Of a stretch of DNA of 64,000 nt, positions 16,713 to 23,914 are shown piece after piece (position 1 is the first letter of the stretch; every line of letters begins with the position of its first letter). The notes under the pieces are model-generated. The model saw only the letters and a program-made list of their open reading frames with translations. It had not been told where the DNA came from and searched no databases. The position numbers were made by a program, and so were the translations under genes. The DNA comes from Sphingomonas kyeonggiensis (lineage in GTDB: Bacteria; Pseudomonadota; Alphaproteobacteria; Sphingomonadales; Sphingomonadaceae): contig NZ_JACIEH010000001.1 in the NCBI RefSeq assembly GCF_014196745.1, forward strand, positions 62,001-126,000. Reading direction: 5' to 3'.

Positions 16713-16847
16713 CTCTCCCTCTCCCATTGGGAGAGGGAAGGGGCCCGCGAGCGTAGCGAGTGGGAAGGGTGAGGGTGGCTCTGCCTCTCGATCCTCACCC
16801 TTCCGCCGACTGCGTCGGCTCCCTCCCTCTCCCAACGGGAGAGGGAA
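16713..16847. repeat. Composite palindromic intergenic repeat
   Basis: This 135-bp element has hairpins at both ends: CCCTCTCCCATTGGGAGAGG at the left and CCCTCTCCCAACGGGAGAGG at the right. An inner complementary pair (AAGGGTGAGG and CCTCACCCTT) and small stems such as GCGAGCGTAGCGAG lie between. It fills the gap between the divergent tgt and cupin genes and has the same design as the elements at 1482, 3201 and 29921. Confidence 0.8.
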
Positions 16848-16860
16848 ATTAGGAACAGGA

Positions 16861-17178
16861 ATGACCGCCAATCTCCTCGCCGACCTGCCCGATGCCAGCG
16901 CGGGCGAAGTCTTCACCGAGCTGCTGCATCGCCCCGGCATCCGCATCGAGCGCATCGTCTCTCAGGGTCAGGTAACGCCCGAGGACGAACCGATGGTGCA
17001 GGACTGGGATGAATGGGTGCTGCTGGTGGAGGGCGCGGCGGGGCTGCGGGTCGAGGGCTCGGCCGAGGTCGAGCTACGCCCCGGCGATCACCTGCTGATC
17101 GAGAAGGGCCGGAAGCACTGGGTCACCTGGACGGCGAAGGATCGTCCTACGGTGTGGCTGGCGGTGCATCTGGATTGA
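16861..17178 (+). CDS. Small cupin-domain protein
   Basis: This is a 105-residue single-domain cupin. The strand pair [18 protein letters not shown] and [22 protein letters not shown] carries the second cupin motif G-D-x(4)-P/E-x2-x-H in modified form. The first motif lacks the usual His pair, so metal binding is uncertain. The function is unknown. The ATG at 16861 follows AGGAACAGGA. Its 3' end overlaps the converging MarR-GNAT gene by 32 bases. Confidence 0.8.
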   Translation: MTANLLADLPDASAGEVFTELLHRPGIRIERIVSQGQVTPEDEPMVQDWDEWVLLVEGAAGLRVEGSAEVELRPGDHLLIEKGRKHWVTWTAKDRPTVWLAVHLD

Positions 17179-18079
17179 GATCGAGCGACCAGGTCTCCCC
17201 CATGATCGGCTCGCCGAACCGGTCATGCTCCTCGGTCGAGACCAGCTCGAAGCCATGCGCCGCATAGATCCGCCGCGCGCTCGTCAATATGGTGTGCGTC
17301 CACAACTCGAGCCGCTGATAGCCGGCCTCACGGGCGAATTGGATGCAATGCTGGACCAGCGCCTCGCCGATGCCCAGCCCGCGCGCCCAGGACTCGACAT
17401 AGAGCAGGCGCAGCTTGGCGACGCGGTCGCCACCATCGGCGAGCATCACCGATCCGAGCATCTCGCCGCCGCGCTCGGCGACCCAGCATTGCTCGCGCTC
17501 CGGCTGGAAGTCGCGCAGGAAGCGAGTGGTGACGTCGTTGAGGAGCAGCTCCATGGGCCGGCCCCAGCCGAAATGCTCGGCATAGAGGATCGACTGGCGG
17601 CTCGCGATCGCGCCCATGTCGCCGGGGCGTAGCGTGCGGATCGACCAGGCATCCGCGCCGCCCTCGATCAGTGCCCGCGCCGATTCGAGATAGTGACCGA
17701 GCAGCGCGCCGCCGCCCGGGCCGAGCGATTCGAGCTGGCGGCGGCTGTGCGCACGGGTCGCCTCGTCGAGCGCGTCGAAGGTCGCCTGGCCGGCGGGAAG
17801 CAGGGCGATCGGGCGCTGGCGGGCGTCCTGCGCGTCGCGCTCGCGGGCGATCCAGCCGCGATCCTCGAAGCGCTTGGCCGCCCGGCTGACATAGCCGGCA
17901 TCCAGTCCGAGTGTCTCCTGAAGTTCGCTCGCCAGCACGGGCTGGCGCCGGGCGATCTCGTAGAGCAGCCGTGCTTCGGCGACGCCCATTTCCGAGTCCA
18001 TATAGTGTGGAGCGAGCACCGCGGCGAAGCGCGTATGCGCCCGGTTGAAGGCGCGGAATTGATCGACGGCATGTTCCAT
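17147..18079 (-). CDS. MarR-type regulator fused to GNAT acetyltransferase
   Basis: This is a 310-residue two-domain protein. Residues about 1-140 form a MarR winged-helix domain, with ASELQETLGLDAGYVSRAAKRFEDRGWI as the recognition helix region. Residues about 150-300 form a GNAT domain, with the acetyl-CoA loop VESWARGLGIGEALV and the closing ARRIYAAHGFELVSTE. Such fusions are widespread, and the acetylated substrate is unknown. A 37-bp palindrome starts 13 bases before the ATG and is almost certainly its operator, pointing to autoregulation. Confidence 0.9.
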   Translation of the reverse strand: MEHAVDQFRAFNRAHTRFAAVLAPHYMDSEMGVAEARLLYEIARRQPVLASELQETLGLDAGYVSRAAKRFEDRGWIARERDAQDARQRPIALLPAGQATFDALDEATRAHSRRQLESLGPGGGALLGHYLESARALIEGGADAWSIRTLRPGDMGAIASRQSILYAEHFGWGRPMELLLNDVTTRFLRDFQPEREQCWVAERGGEMLGSVMLADGGDRVAKLRLLYVESWARGLGIGEALVQHCIQFAREAGYQRLELWTHTILTSARRIYAAHGFELVSTEEHDRFGEPIMGETWSLDLNPDAPPATP

Positions 18080-18091
18080 GGGCAGGAAGGT

Positions 18092-18128
18092 GCACCGATA
18101 TAGTTGATTGAGTCAAGTATATCGGTGC
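18092..18128. promoter_or_regulatory. 37-bp palindromic operator upstream of MarR-GNAT gene
   Basis: The arm GCACCGATATAGTTGA (18092-18107) and its partner TCAAGTATATCGGTGC (18113-18128) are complementary at 15 of 16 positions, around the 5-base centre TTGAG. The core TTGA-N5-TCAA is MarR-like. It sits 13 bases upstream of the MarR-GNAT start codon. Confidence 0.75.
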
Positions 18129-18161
18129 GATGAAGCATTCGCCGGCGCCACCTTAGCGAGC

Positions 18162-19232
18162 TTAGGGGACCAGAGTGATGAAGACGAACACCCCGAAGAT
18201 GACGAGATGGACCACGCCCTGCAGCACCGTCGTCCGCGCGGTGGCGAGCGACTGGGTGGTGACCAGCAGGGTCAGCGACAGCAGCACGATGCCCTTGGAA
18301 TCGAGGCCGAGCGCCAGCGGCAGGCCCTGGACCAGCGAGAGCATCGCCACTGCCGGAATGGTCAGGCCGATCGTCGCCAGCGCCGAGCCGAGGGCCAGGT
18401 TCAGGCTGGTCTGGAGCCGGTTGGCCATCGCCGCGCGCACTGCCGCGACGCTCTCGGGCAGCAGTACCAGGGCCGCGATCACCACGCCGACCACCGCATG
18501 CGGCAGGCCCGCACCGGCGACGCCATCCTCGATCGCCGGCGCCAGCGCCTTGGCGAGCAGCACCACTTCGACCAGGCAGGCGATTAGCAGCACGCCCGAG
18601 ATCAGCGTCTGGCGGTTCGTCGGCGGTGCGGCATGTTCCTCCTCGGCGGCTTCCCCGCCTGGCGGGAGGAAATAGCCGCGGTGCCGCACCGTCTGGACCA
18701 TCACGAAGGTCAGGTAGAGCAGCAGCGACACGATCGCGACGAAGGCGAGTTGCGACGGCGCATAATAGGGGCCGCGCTCGGCCGCCGCGAAATTGGGCAG
18801 GACCAGGGTCAGCACGGTGAGGGTGCAGAGCGTAGCGAGCGAGGCGCTGACGCCGACCTGCTGGAAGCTCTGCTCATGATGGCGCAGCGCGCCGACCAGG
18901 ATGAACGCGCCGAGCAGCCCGTTGAGGATGATCATCACCGCGGAGAAGACCGTGTCGCGCGCCAGCGTCTCGGCGCCCGCCTTGCCCTGCAGCATCAGCG
19001 TGAGGATCAGCCCGACCTCGATCACCGTCACGGCGAGCGCGAGCAGGAAGGTGCCGAATGGCTCGCCCACCTTGTGCGCGATCAGCTCGGCATGATGGAC
19101 CGCGGCGAGCACGGTGACGATCAGGACGATGCCGAGCAGCAATGTCGGAATGGAGGCCGCGCCTCCGAACAACAGGCTGGCCGCGCCCGCAAAGGGGGGA
19201 AGCCAGATCCAGGTCCAACGCAATCGCTCCAT
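18162..19232 (-). CDS. Calcium:proton antiporter, ChaA-like
   Basis: This is a 356-residue member of the Ca2+/cation antiporter superfamily with about eleven membrane helices. The two inverted alpha repeats are visible: HHAELIAHKVGEPFGTFLLALAVTVIEVGLI in the first half and AALVLLPESVAAVRAAMANRLQTSLNLALGSALATIGLT in the second. Each carries the conserved Glu in a G-x3-t-x-E or P-E-S context. A charged loop (EAAEEEHAAP) separates the halves. ChaA exports Ca2+, and Na+/K+ at alkaline pH. The ATG at 19232 starts a short N-terminus before helix 1. Confidence 0.87.
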   Translation of the reverse strand: MERLRWTWIWLPPFAGAASLLFGGAASIPTLLLGIVLIVTVLAAVHHAELIAHKVGEPFGTFLLALAVTVIEVGLILTLMLQGKAGAETLARDTVFSAVMIILNGLLGAFILVGALRHHEQSFQQVGVSASLATLCTLTVLTLVLPNFAAAERGPYYAPSQLAFVAIVSLLLYLTFVMVQTVRHRGYFLPPGGEAAEEEHAAPPTNRQTLISGVLLIACLVEVVLLAKALAPAIEDGVAGAGLPHAVVGVVIAALVLLPESVAAVRAAMANRLQTSLNLALGSALATIGLTIPAVAMLSLVQGLPLALGLDSKGIVLLSLTLLVTTQSLATARTTVLQGVVHLVIFGVFVFITLVP

Positions 19233-19291
19233 GCCCGTCACTCTACAGGTCGGGCAGGCGAGTTCAACGCTCGCTTGGTCCGCGCGATGCC

Positions 19292-19939
19292 CTATCGATG
19301 CGCGGCGACATACTCGATGATGTCCTGCGGCGTGCGGAACATCACGTCGGGCTGCATCGCGGTGAGCAGTTCCTCGGCCGCATAGCCCCACAGCACCGAT
19401 CCGGCGCGCATGCCGACTTCGCGCGCCGCATCGACGTCGCGGGTCTCGTCGCCGATCGCCAGCACCTCGTGGGGCCTCACGCCCATCTTCTTGAGCACGC
19501 GGCGGAACTTGGGCGCCTTGCCGAACAGCGAGGAGCCGCAGGCGAAGCAGTCGATCCGCGCGGCGTGCACCGGGCCCAGGATCTTGCGCGCGTTGTCCTC
19601 GGCGTTGGAGGTGACCAGCGCGATCTTCACGCCGGTCGCGGCGATCTGCTCGAGCAGGTCCGGGGTGCCGGGAAACAGCTCGATCTCGTGCGCGTTGCGG
19701 CCGACCAGCCGGCGCAGATAGCGCGCGATCAGCGGCAGCTTCCACTTCGAGATGCCGAGGAACTCGATCACTTCGCGCGAGCTCTTGTGGCGCAGCATGT
19801 CGACTTCGTCCGGCCGGACGGTGCGGAACCGGAACTTGCGCGCCAACTCGTCGACGACCGACAGGAACCAGTCGCCGCTGTCGCTGAGCGTGCCGTCGAA
19901 ATCGAAGATAACCAGGCGGATGGGCGACGCACTAGTCAT
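19292..19939 (-). CDS. HAD-IA family hydrolase
   Basis: This is a 215-residue HAD phosphatase. Motif I is VIFDFDGTLSDSG (Asp11 and Asp13 in the chosen frame), motif II is LVTSNAE, the motif III lysine lies in GKAPKFRR, and motif IV is AIGDETRDVDAAREVG. The substrate is unknown. It is distinct from the HAD gene at 2534. The start at 19939 overlaps the end of the upstream CDF transporter gene by 8 bases, so the two are cotranscribed. Confidence 0.87.
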   Translation of the reverse strand: MTSASPIRLVIFDFDGTLSDSGDWFLSVVDELARKFRFRTVRPDEVDMLRHKSSREVIEFLGISKWKLPLIARYLRRLVGRNAHEIELFPGTPDLLEQIAATGVKIALVTSNAEDNARKILGPVHAARIDCFACGSSLFGKAPKFRRVLKKMGVRPHEVLAIGDETRDVDAAREVGMRAGSVLWGYAAEELLTAMQPDVMFRTPQDIIEYVAAHR

Positions 19940-20879
19940 GCGCGTGTCCATTCCCATGCATCCGACATTCGGCCCCGTCCCCCAATTCGATCTGGACGGT
20001 CGTATGATCGATCCTGAAGTCGTGCGCCAGCCGATGTTGCAGCGCGATGAGGAAAGCATCGCCCGGATGGCCGCCCGGCATGACCAGATGCGCGGTGAGC
20101 GCCGCCTCGGTGGTGCTCATCGGCCAGATATGGAGATCATGGACGCGACTGACGCCGGGCAGTGCGGCGAGCGCGGCCTCCACCGCTTCCGAATCGATTC
20201 CCTTCGGCACCGCCTGCAGCGCCATGGTCAGCGATTCGGTGAACAGTCCCCAGCTGCTCCACAGGATCACGGCAACGATGAGCAGGCTGATCACCGGATC
20301 GATCCAGTCGGCGCCCGTGAGCAGGATCAGCCCGCCGCCGATCACCACGCCGGCCGAGACCGCCGCGTCCGCCGCCATGTGGAGATAGGCGCCGCGGATG
20401 TTGACGTCGCCCTTGCGCCCACGGGCGAAGAGCAGGGCGGTCGACAGGTTGACGACGATGCCGGCGCCGGCGACCAGCATCACCGTCATGCCCGGTACGT
20501 CGCGCGGCTCCTGGAGGCGCTGGATCGTCTCGAGCAGGATCGCGCCCACCGCGACGAACAGCAGCACGGCATTGGCCAGCGCGGCGAGGATCGAGGAGCC
20601 GCGCAGGCCATAGGTGAAGCGCGGCGAGGCCGGGCGCTTGGCCAACTCGGCGCCGCCCCAGGCGATCAACAGCCCGAGCACGTCGGAGAGGTTGTGCCCC
20701 GCATCCGCCAGCAGCGCCATCGAATGGGTGAGGAAGCCCGCCGCGCCCTCGATCGCGACGAACGCCAGGTTCAGCGCGGTGCCAATGGCAAAGGCGCGCC
20801 CGAAGTCCGCGGGCGCGTGGCTGTGGCCGTGATGGCCGTGGCCATGGTGGCTGTGATTATGGTCGTGATGCGCGGCCAT
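19932..20879 (-). CDS. Cation diffusion facilitator, zinc-type (ZitB/CzcD-like)
   Basis: This is a 315-residue inner-membrane metal/proton antiporter. It starts with a His-rich metal-binding tract (His at most positions of residues 4-21) and ends with a second short His-containing tail (HGNGHAHD). Six helices include SMALLADAGHNLSDVLGLLIAW and YLHMAADAAVSAGVVIGG, with the H-x3-D/D-x3-D zinc-site residues. The C-terminal ferredoxin-like dimer domain is complete (about 210-300). The His-rich ends favour Zn2+, Co2+ or Ni2+ export. Confidence 0.92.
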   Translation of the reverse strand: MAAHHDHNHSHHGHGHHGHSHAPADFGRAFAIGTALNLAFVAIEGAAGFLTHSMALLADAGHNLSDVLGLLIAWGGAELAKRPASPRFTYGLRGSSILAALANAVLLFVAVGAILLETIQRLQEPRDVPGMTVMLVAGAGIVVNLSTALLFARGRKGDVNIRGAYLHMAADAAVSAGVVIGGGLILLTGADWIDPVISLLIVAVILWSSWGLFTESLTMALQAVPKGIDSEAVEAALAALPGVSRVHDLHIWPMSTTEAALTAHLVMPGGHPGDAFLIALQHRLAHDFRIDHTTVQIELGDGAECRMHGNGHAHD

Positions 20880-20922
20880 CGTTTCCGCTCTTAGCCGGGT
20901 CGCGGCATGTGATGCTAGGACA

Positions 20923-21444
20923 TCAATTCGGGCGGCGGCCCTTCTTGCCCTTGCCCGTGCCCGGGCCGCTCACCTGCGGACGGATGGTGACGAGCTCCTT
21001 GCGCTCGAGCACGCCGTTCTTGTCGGCATCGAAGCGGGTGAAGAGCAGGTCGAAGCGCTCCGCGATCTCGGCGAAGCTGATCTTGTTGTCGCCGTCGCGG
21101 TCCACTTCGAACGGGCTGGGCACGGTGTTGCGGTCACCCATCCAGCGCTCCTGCCAGTCCGAATAGGCGATATAGCCGAGCCAGCCCTGGTGCCGGGTAT
21201 CGATCGCGTCGAAGCTGCGCCTGAGCCCGGCATCGAACTCGGCGCGGGTGACCTTGCCGTCGCCGTCCGCGTCGAACGCGGCGATCATCATCGCGGCCGG
21301 CTCGACGATCACGGTGAAGGCGGGCTGCTGGCGGGTGCTGACGCCGATCTGCGCACCATCCTGTTGCGGCGTCGGTATCGAGAGCTGGCCCTGCGCAAAG
21401 GCGGGCGTCGCGATCAACGTCGCAAGGGCAAGCAGCAAACGCAT
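20923..21444 (-). CDS. Exported EF-hand calcium-binding protein
   Basis: This is a 173-residue protein with a signal peptide ending ATPAFAQ. It has three EF-hand loops: DADGDGKVTRAEFD (about residues 56-69), DRDGDNKISFAEIAE (about 112-126) and DADKNGVLERKEL (about 137-149). All have the Asp/Asn positions and terminal Glu or Asp needed for Ca2+. The partner or enzyme is unknown. A Gly/Lys-rich basic tail ends the protein. The Ca/H antiporter lies 2 kb away. Confidence 0.85.
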   Translation of the reverse strand: MRLLLALATLIATPAFAQGQLSIPTPQQDGAQIGVSTRQQPAFTVIVEPAAMMIAAFDADGDGKVTRAEFDAGLRRSFDAIDTRHQGWLGYIAYSDWQERWMGDRNTVPSPFEVDRDGDNKISFAEIAERFDLLFTRFDADKNGVLERKELVTIRPQVSGPGTGKGKKGRRPN

Positions 21445-21548
21445 GGAAATCCTTCCGACTCGGCAGTGAAGAGGACCGCTACCGCGCCGTCACCCAAGCT
21501 GCAATCTGTGGCGAAGGTGCGGCGCCGCATGTCCGATCTTCGCCACGT

Positions 21549-21740
21549 CTATTCCCGGAAGATCGGTCCGGTCGCCTTTGTCGTGCAATCCAGATCGAGC
21601 GGCGCGGCCGGATCGTGGGGGAAGGCCATCGCCAGCATGCCGCTGCAGCGATTGAACATCGTGCCATGGCCCTGGCCGAGTATCTCGACGAAGCGGGTAT
21701 TGGGCATCGTATGCAGCAGGCGGCGGCCCCAGGCGGGGCG
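21549..21740 (-). pseudogene. Truncated C-terminal end of an alpha/beta hydrolase
   Basis: On the minus strand a frame ending at a TAG (21549-21551) reads AWGRRLLHTMPNTRFVEILG, then QGHGTMFNRCSGMLAMAFP and LDLDCTTKATGPIFRE. This is the end of a TAP-like/proline-iminopeptidase alpha/beta hydrolase, with the catalytic His in GQGHGT and a paired-Cys end. An in-frame stop at 21741-21743 cuts it, and no further family sequence follows upstream. Only about 64 codons of some 450-500 remain. It sits exactly at the edge of the accessory island. Confidence 0.6.
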
Positions 21741-21801
21741 TTACCGCGTCGAATCCGCGGGCGCGACGCCCCAGGCGGCGGGCGCTGACAACACGCGCGC
21801 T

Positions 21802-22881
21802 CTACGGCTGGGGCCCGGTGACGGTTACGTGAGTTCGGTTGCCCGCCTTGTCGAAGCTGTAGATGCTGGTGACGCCATTCGGACTTCCCCCGGAATGACT
21901 TGTCTGAACAAGACGGCCGAGGGCGTCATAGGTAAATGAAGTCGTTTCACCGGATTCGACGAGTTCGACTGCATATGCGCCCGAATTGTCTCCGTAACAG
22001 CAATCGTTGATCATGCCGTAAAGGGGGCCGGACGTGCTTGCCGTGAACAAATAGCTGTCACTGATCGGAAAATAATCGGCATAGCTTTGGGGGCTCGGAG
22101 TAAACGTCCCCAGCAGCAGGCCGTAGAGCCTTTGCGGTCCGCCAACGCCGTAGGCCGCTGGCCCTTGGGACGGGTCATAATCCAGGCCGTTAGGATAAAA
22201 TGGCGCATAGGGGGCTGCGAAGGGAGCGGTCGGCCTTCCGTCGGCAATGAAGGTCAGGCCCTGCCCGCCGTTGCAACTCACGCAGAGGTTCGCGACGCCG
22301 CTGGCGGTGATGCGGTACGCTCTTCCGGCCACGACGTTTCCGAGAAATGTCGGCGCGGTCGATCCGCTGACGCTGACTATTTCCTTGATCGTTACAGTAT
22401 AACCGCCCGCATTATCTCCATCACAGCAATCATTGATCTTCGCATATAGATTGCCGGATGTGCTCGCGACGAAAGCAAATGAAGCCCCAATGGTGAAATA
22501 GTCGCCGGGGCCTGACGCGCCGGCATTGAACGTTCCGAGAAGCGCGCCGTAGAGTTTCTGTGGGCCGCCAATGCCATATGCAGTCGATCCCTGGGAGGGA
22601 TCATAGTCGAGACCATTGGGGTAGAAGGGGGCATAGGGCGCGGCAAACGGTCCCGTTGGCCTGCCATTGGCGGCAAAGGTGAGGCCCTGCCCGCCGTTGC
22701 AGCCGGTGCACAGGTTCGCGATGCCGCTGGCAGTGATGCGATAGGCCTTGCCTGCCACGACTGCCCCGATCAGCGTTGGCTGTACCGACGTTGCGTTGAC
22801 GGTCGCGGCCTTGGCGGGCTGCGACAATATCGAGCAAAGACCCAAAGCCAACGCAGCCGCGTATATCAGTATCCTGGTCAT
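21802..22881 (-). CDS. Secreted tandem LecA-like lectin with C-terminal mini YD-repeat
   Basis: This is a 359-residue protein. A signal peptide (1-25, ending QPAKA) is followed by two tandem repeats of about 142 residues (26-168 and 169-310). They share YRITASG, NGGQGLTF, PFAAPYAPFYPNGLDYDPSQG, LYG-LLGTF and LY-x2-INDCC-x-GDN. Each repeat resembles the PA-IL (LecA) galactophilic lectin fold: IND...DN...GY matches the calcium-site loop YND...NN...GSF, but with a shorter, Cys-Cys-containing loop. Residues 311-359 form a YD module (FTYDALGRLVQ and YSFDKAGNRTHVTV). The lectin assignment is inference from motif spacing. Confidence 0.7.
   Translation of the reverse strand: MTRILIYAAALALGLCSILSQPAKAATVNATSVQPTLIGAVVAGKAYRITASGIANLCTGCNGGQGLTFAANGRPTGPFAAPYAPFYPNGLDYDPSQGSTAYGIGGPQKLYGALLGTFNAGASGPGDYFTIGASFAFVASTSGNLYAKINDCCDGDNAGGYTVTIKEIVSVSGSTAPTFLGNVVAGRAYRITASGVANLCVSCNGGQGLTFIADGRPTAPFAAPYAPFYPNGLDYDPSQGPAAYGVGGPQRLYGLLLGTFTPSPQSYADYFPISDSYLFTASTSGPLYGMINDCCYGDNSGAYAVELVESGETTSFTYDALGRLVQTSHSGGSPNGVTSIYSFDKAGNRTHVTVTGPQP
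21952..22806 (-). repeat. Two tandem in-gene repeats encoding LecA-like domains
   Basis: Repeat 1 (22378-22806) and repeat 2 (21952-22377) encode 143 and 142 residues with well over half of positions shared, including a 19-residue identical block around FAAPYAPFYPNGLDYDPSQG. This indicates a fairly recent internal duplication. Confidence 0.85.
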
Positions 22882-22990
22882 GATCGTCTCTCTGGGGGCG
22901 GTTCCCTTTCGGTGAACCGCTCCTCGAAGCTCTCTGCGGTCGGCGCGCTGGATGGGGCGCTGTGCGATGTAGCGGGCCGCTGGCGTTACC

Positions 22991-23326
22991 CTAGGTCGCA
23001 ATCAAAATGTTCACGCCTTCGGTGTCGTTTGCGCCGCCTACGCAACTGCCCGTGCCTGCAACCTCCAGGGTGCGCTGCGTCGCATAGGCTGTGAGCACGA
23101 TCGAGATTTGAGCCTGCCCAGCTGCTGTATTGGCGTCAATCTCCCATCTGCCGCAGCAATCGCAAGAAGGCCGAGCCGTCCGCGTTCCATTTGTGTAGAA
23201 GAAAAAGCGGTTCAGTGTCTGCTGCACAGATGTCACCTTTCCCGGCTTTTGATCGGAGGCGGTTGCAGTCCCAAGCGGGAGAAGGAGTAGGGCCGCGGCG
23301 GCGGCGTTCAGCAGGGTTTTCTTCAT
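22991..23326 (-). CDS. Small secreted Cys-rich protein
   Basis: This is a 111-residue protein with a signal peptide (1-23, ending GTATA). The mature domain reads VQQTLNRFFFYTNGTRTARP, then SCDCCGRWEIDANTAAGQAQ, a hydrophobic strand ISIVLTAYATQRTLEVAGTGSC, and a short Asn/Asp-rich end. Four cysteines could form disulphides. The all-beta look and the CGRWEID...GTG-C layout recall small OB-fold-like secreted domains, but I do not recognise the family. It lies 109 bases upstream of the lectin gene on the same strand. Confidence 0.65.
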   Translation of the reverse strand: MKKTLLNAAAAALLLLPLGTATASDQKPGKVTSVQQTLNRFFFYTNGTRTARPSCDCCGRWEIDANTAAGQAQISIVLTAYATQRTLEVAGTGSCVGGANDTEGVNILIAT

Positions 23327-23498
23327 CTCGCCGTCCTCGTTGTCTGTTCCTTCGATGCTAGCAAAGCGAATGCGACAGGGGTATGAAAAATCGTTTCGTA
23401 AAAGAAATATTTGACACTCTGCGGGATGAATTGTTCCCCGGGTAGAGTGTGATAGCGTGTGCGGGCTCGCAATGCGTTGGGCGGAATCGGAGGTGGCC

Positions 23499-23756
23499 AT
23501 GAAATTCTCATTGTCGATGGCCTTGTGTCTTTTGCCGGCAGCGGTTCATGCTCAATCGGTCGAGGAAAAGACCGTCTACGAGTATGATGTGTTGGGTCGC
23601 CTGGTGAAGGTGACTGTCCAGGAAGATGCGAGGCTCAAGACAAAGTCCGACTATCGCTATGATCCGGCAGGGAATCGCCAGAATGTGACGGTAGAGAGCC
23701 ATCCGATCGCGATTGTCGTGCCGCTCAAGGGCTTGACCGTAATCCCGCTTCGCTAG
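23499..23756 (+). CDS. Small secreted mini YD-repeat protein
   Basis: This is an 85-residue protein. A signal peptide (1-19, ending AVHAQ) leads directly into a YD/RHS-type module: YEYDVLGRLVKVTVQ, a 14-residue link, then YRYDPAGNRQNVTV. A short hydrophobic tail (IAIVVPLKGLTVIPLR) follows. RHS proteins are normally over 1000 residues with dozens of YD repeats, and here one pair stands alone. The same module ends the lectin protein. The start is secure, with GGAGG 6 bases upstream. TTGACA at 23411 could be its -35 element. Confidence 0.75.
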   Translation: MKFSLSMALCLLPAAVHAQSVEEKTVYEYDVLGRLVKVTVQEDARLKTKSDYRYDPAGNRQNVTVESHPIAIVVPLKGLTVIPLR

Positions 23757-23914
23757 TCCGCCTCTTCGCGGCTCCGGCCTTGGTGATGCCCCTGGCACCC
23801 CGCCTGAATCCGGTAACGGGCGTGCAAGAGAGGCCGATCTTGTCGACCTTCGCATAGGTGAAGCGGTAATGGCGGGTACGGATCTCGATGGCGTCCCATG
23901 GGCGCAAGCCACTT

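Noticed and set aside
21802..23756. RHS/polymorphic toxin locus
   Set aside because: There is no long YD array, no toxin-like variable C-terminus, no immunity gene and no VgrG or Tc partner. Only isolated YD pairs are present.
23757..23914. Possible small gene downstream of queA on the minus strand
   Set aside because: The frame 23725-23982 runs into queA and the convergent mini-YD gene, has no convincing start, and shows no recognisable domain.
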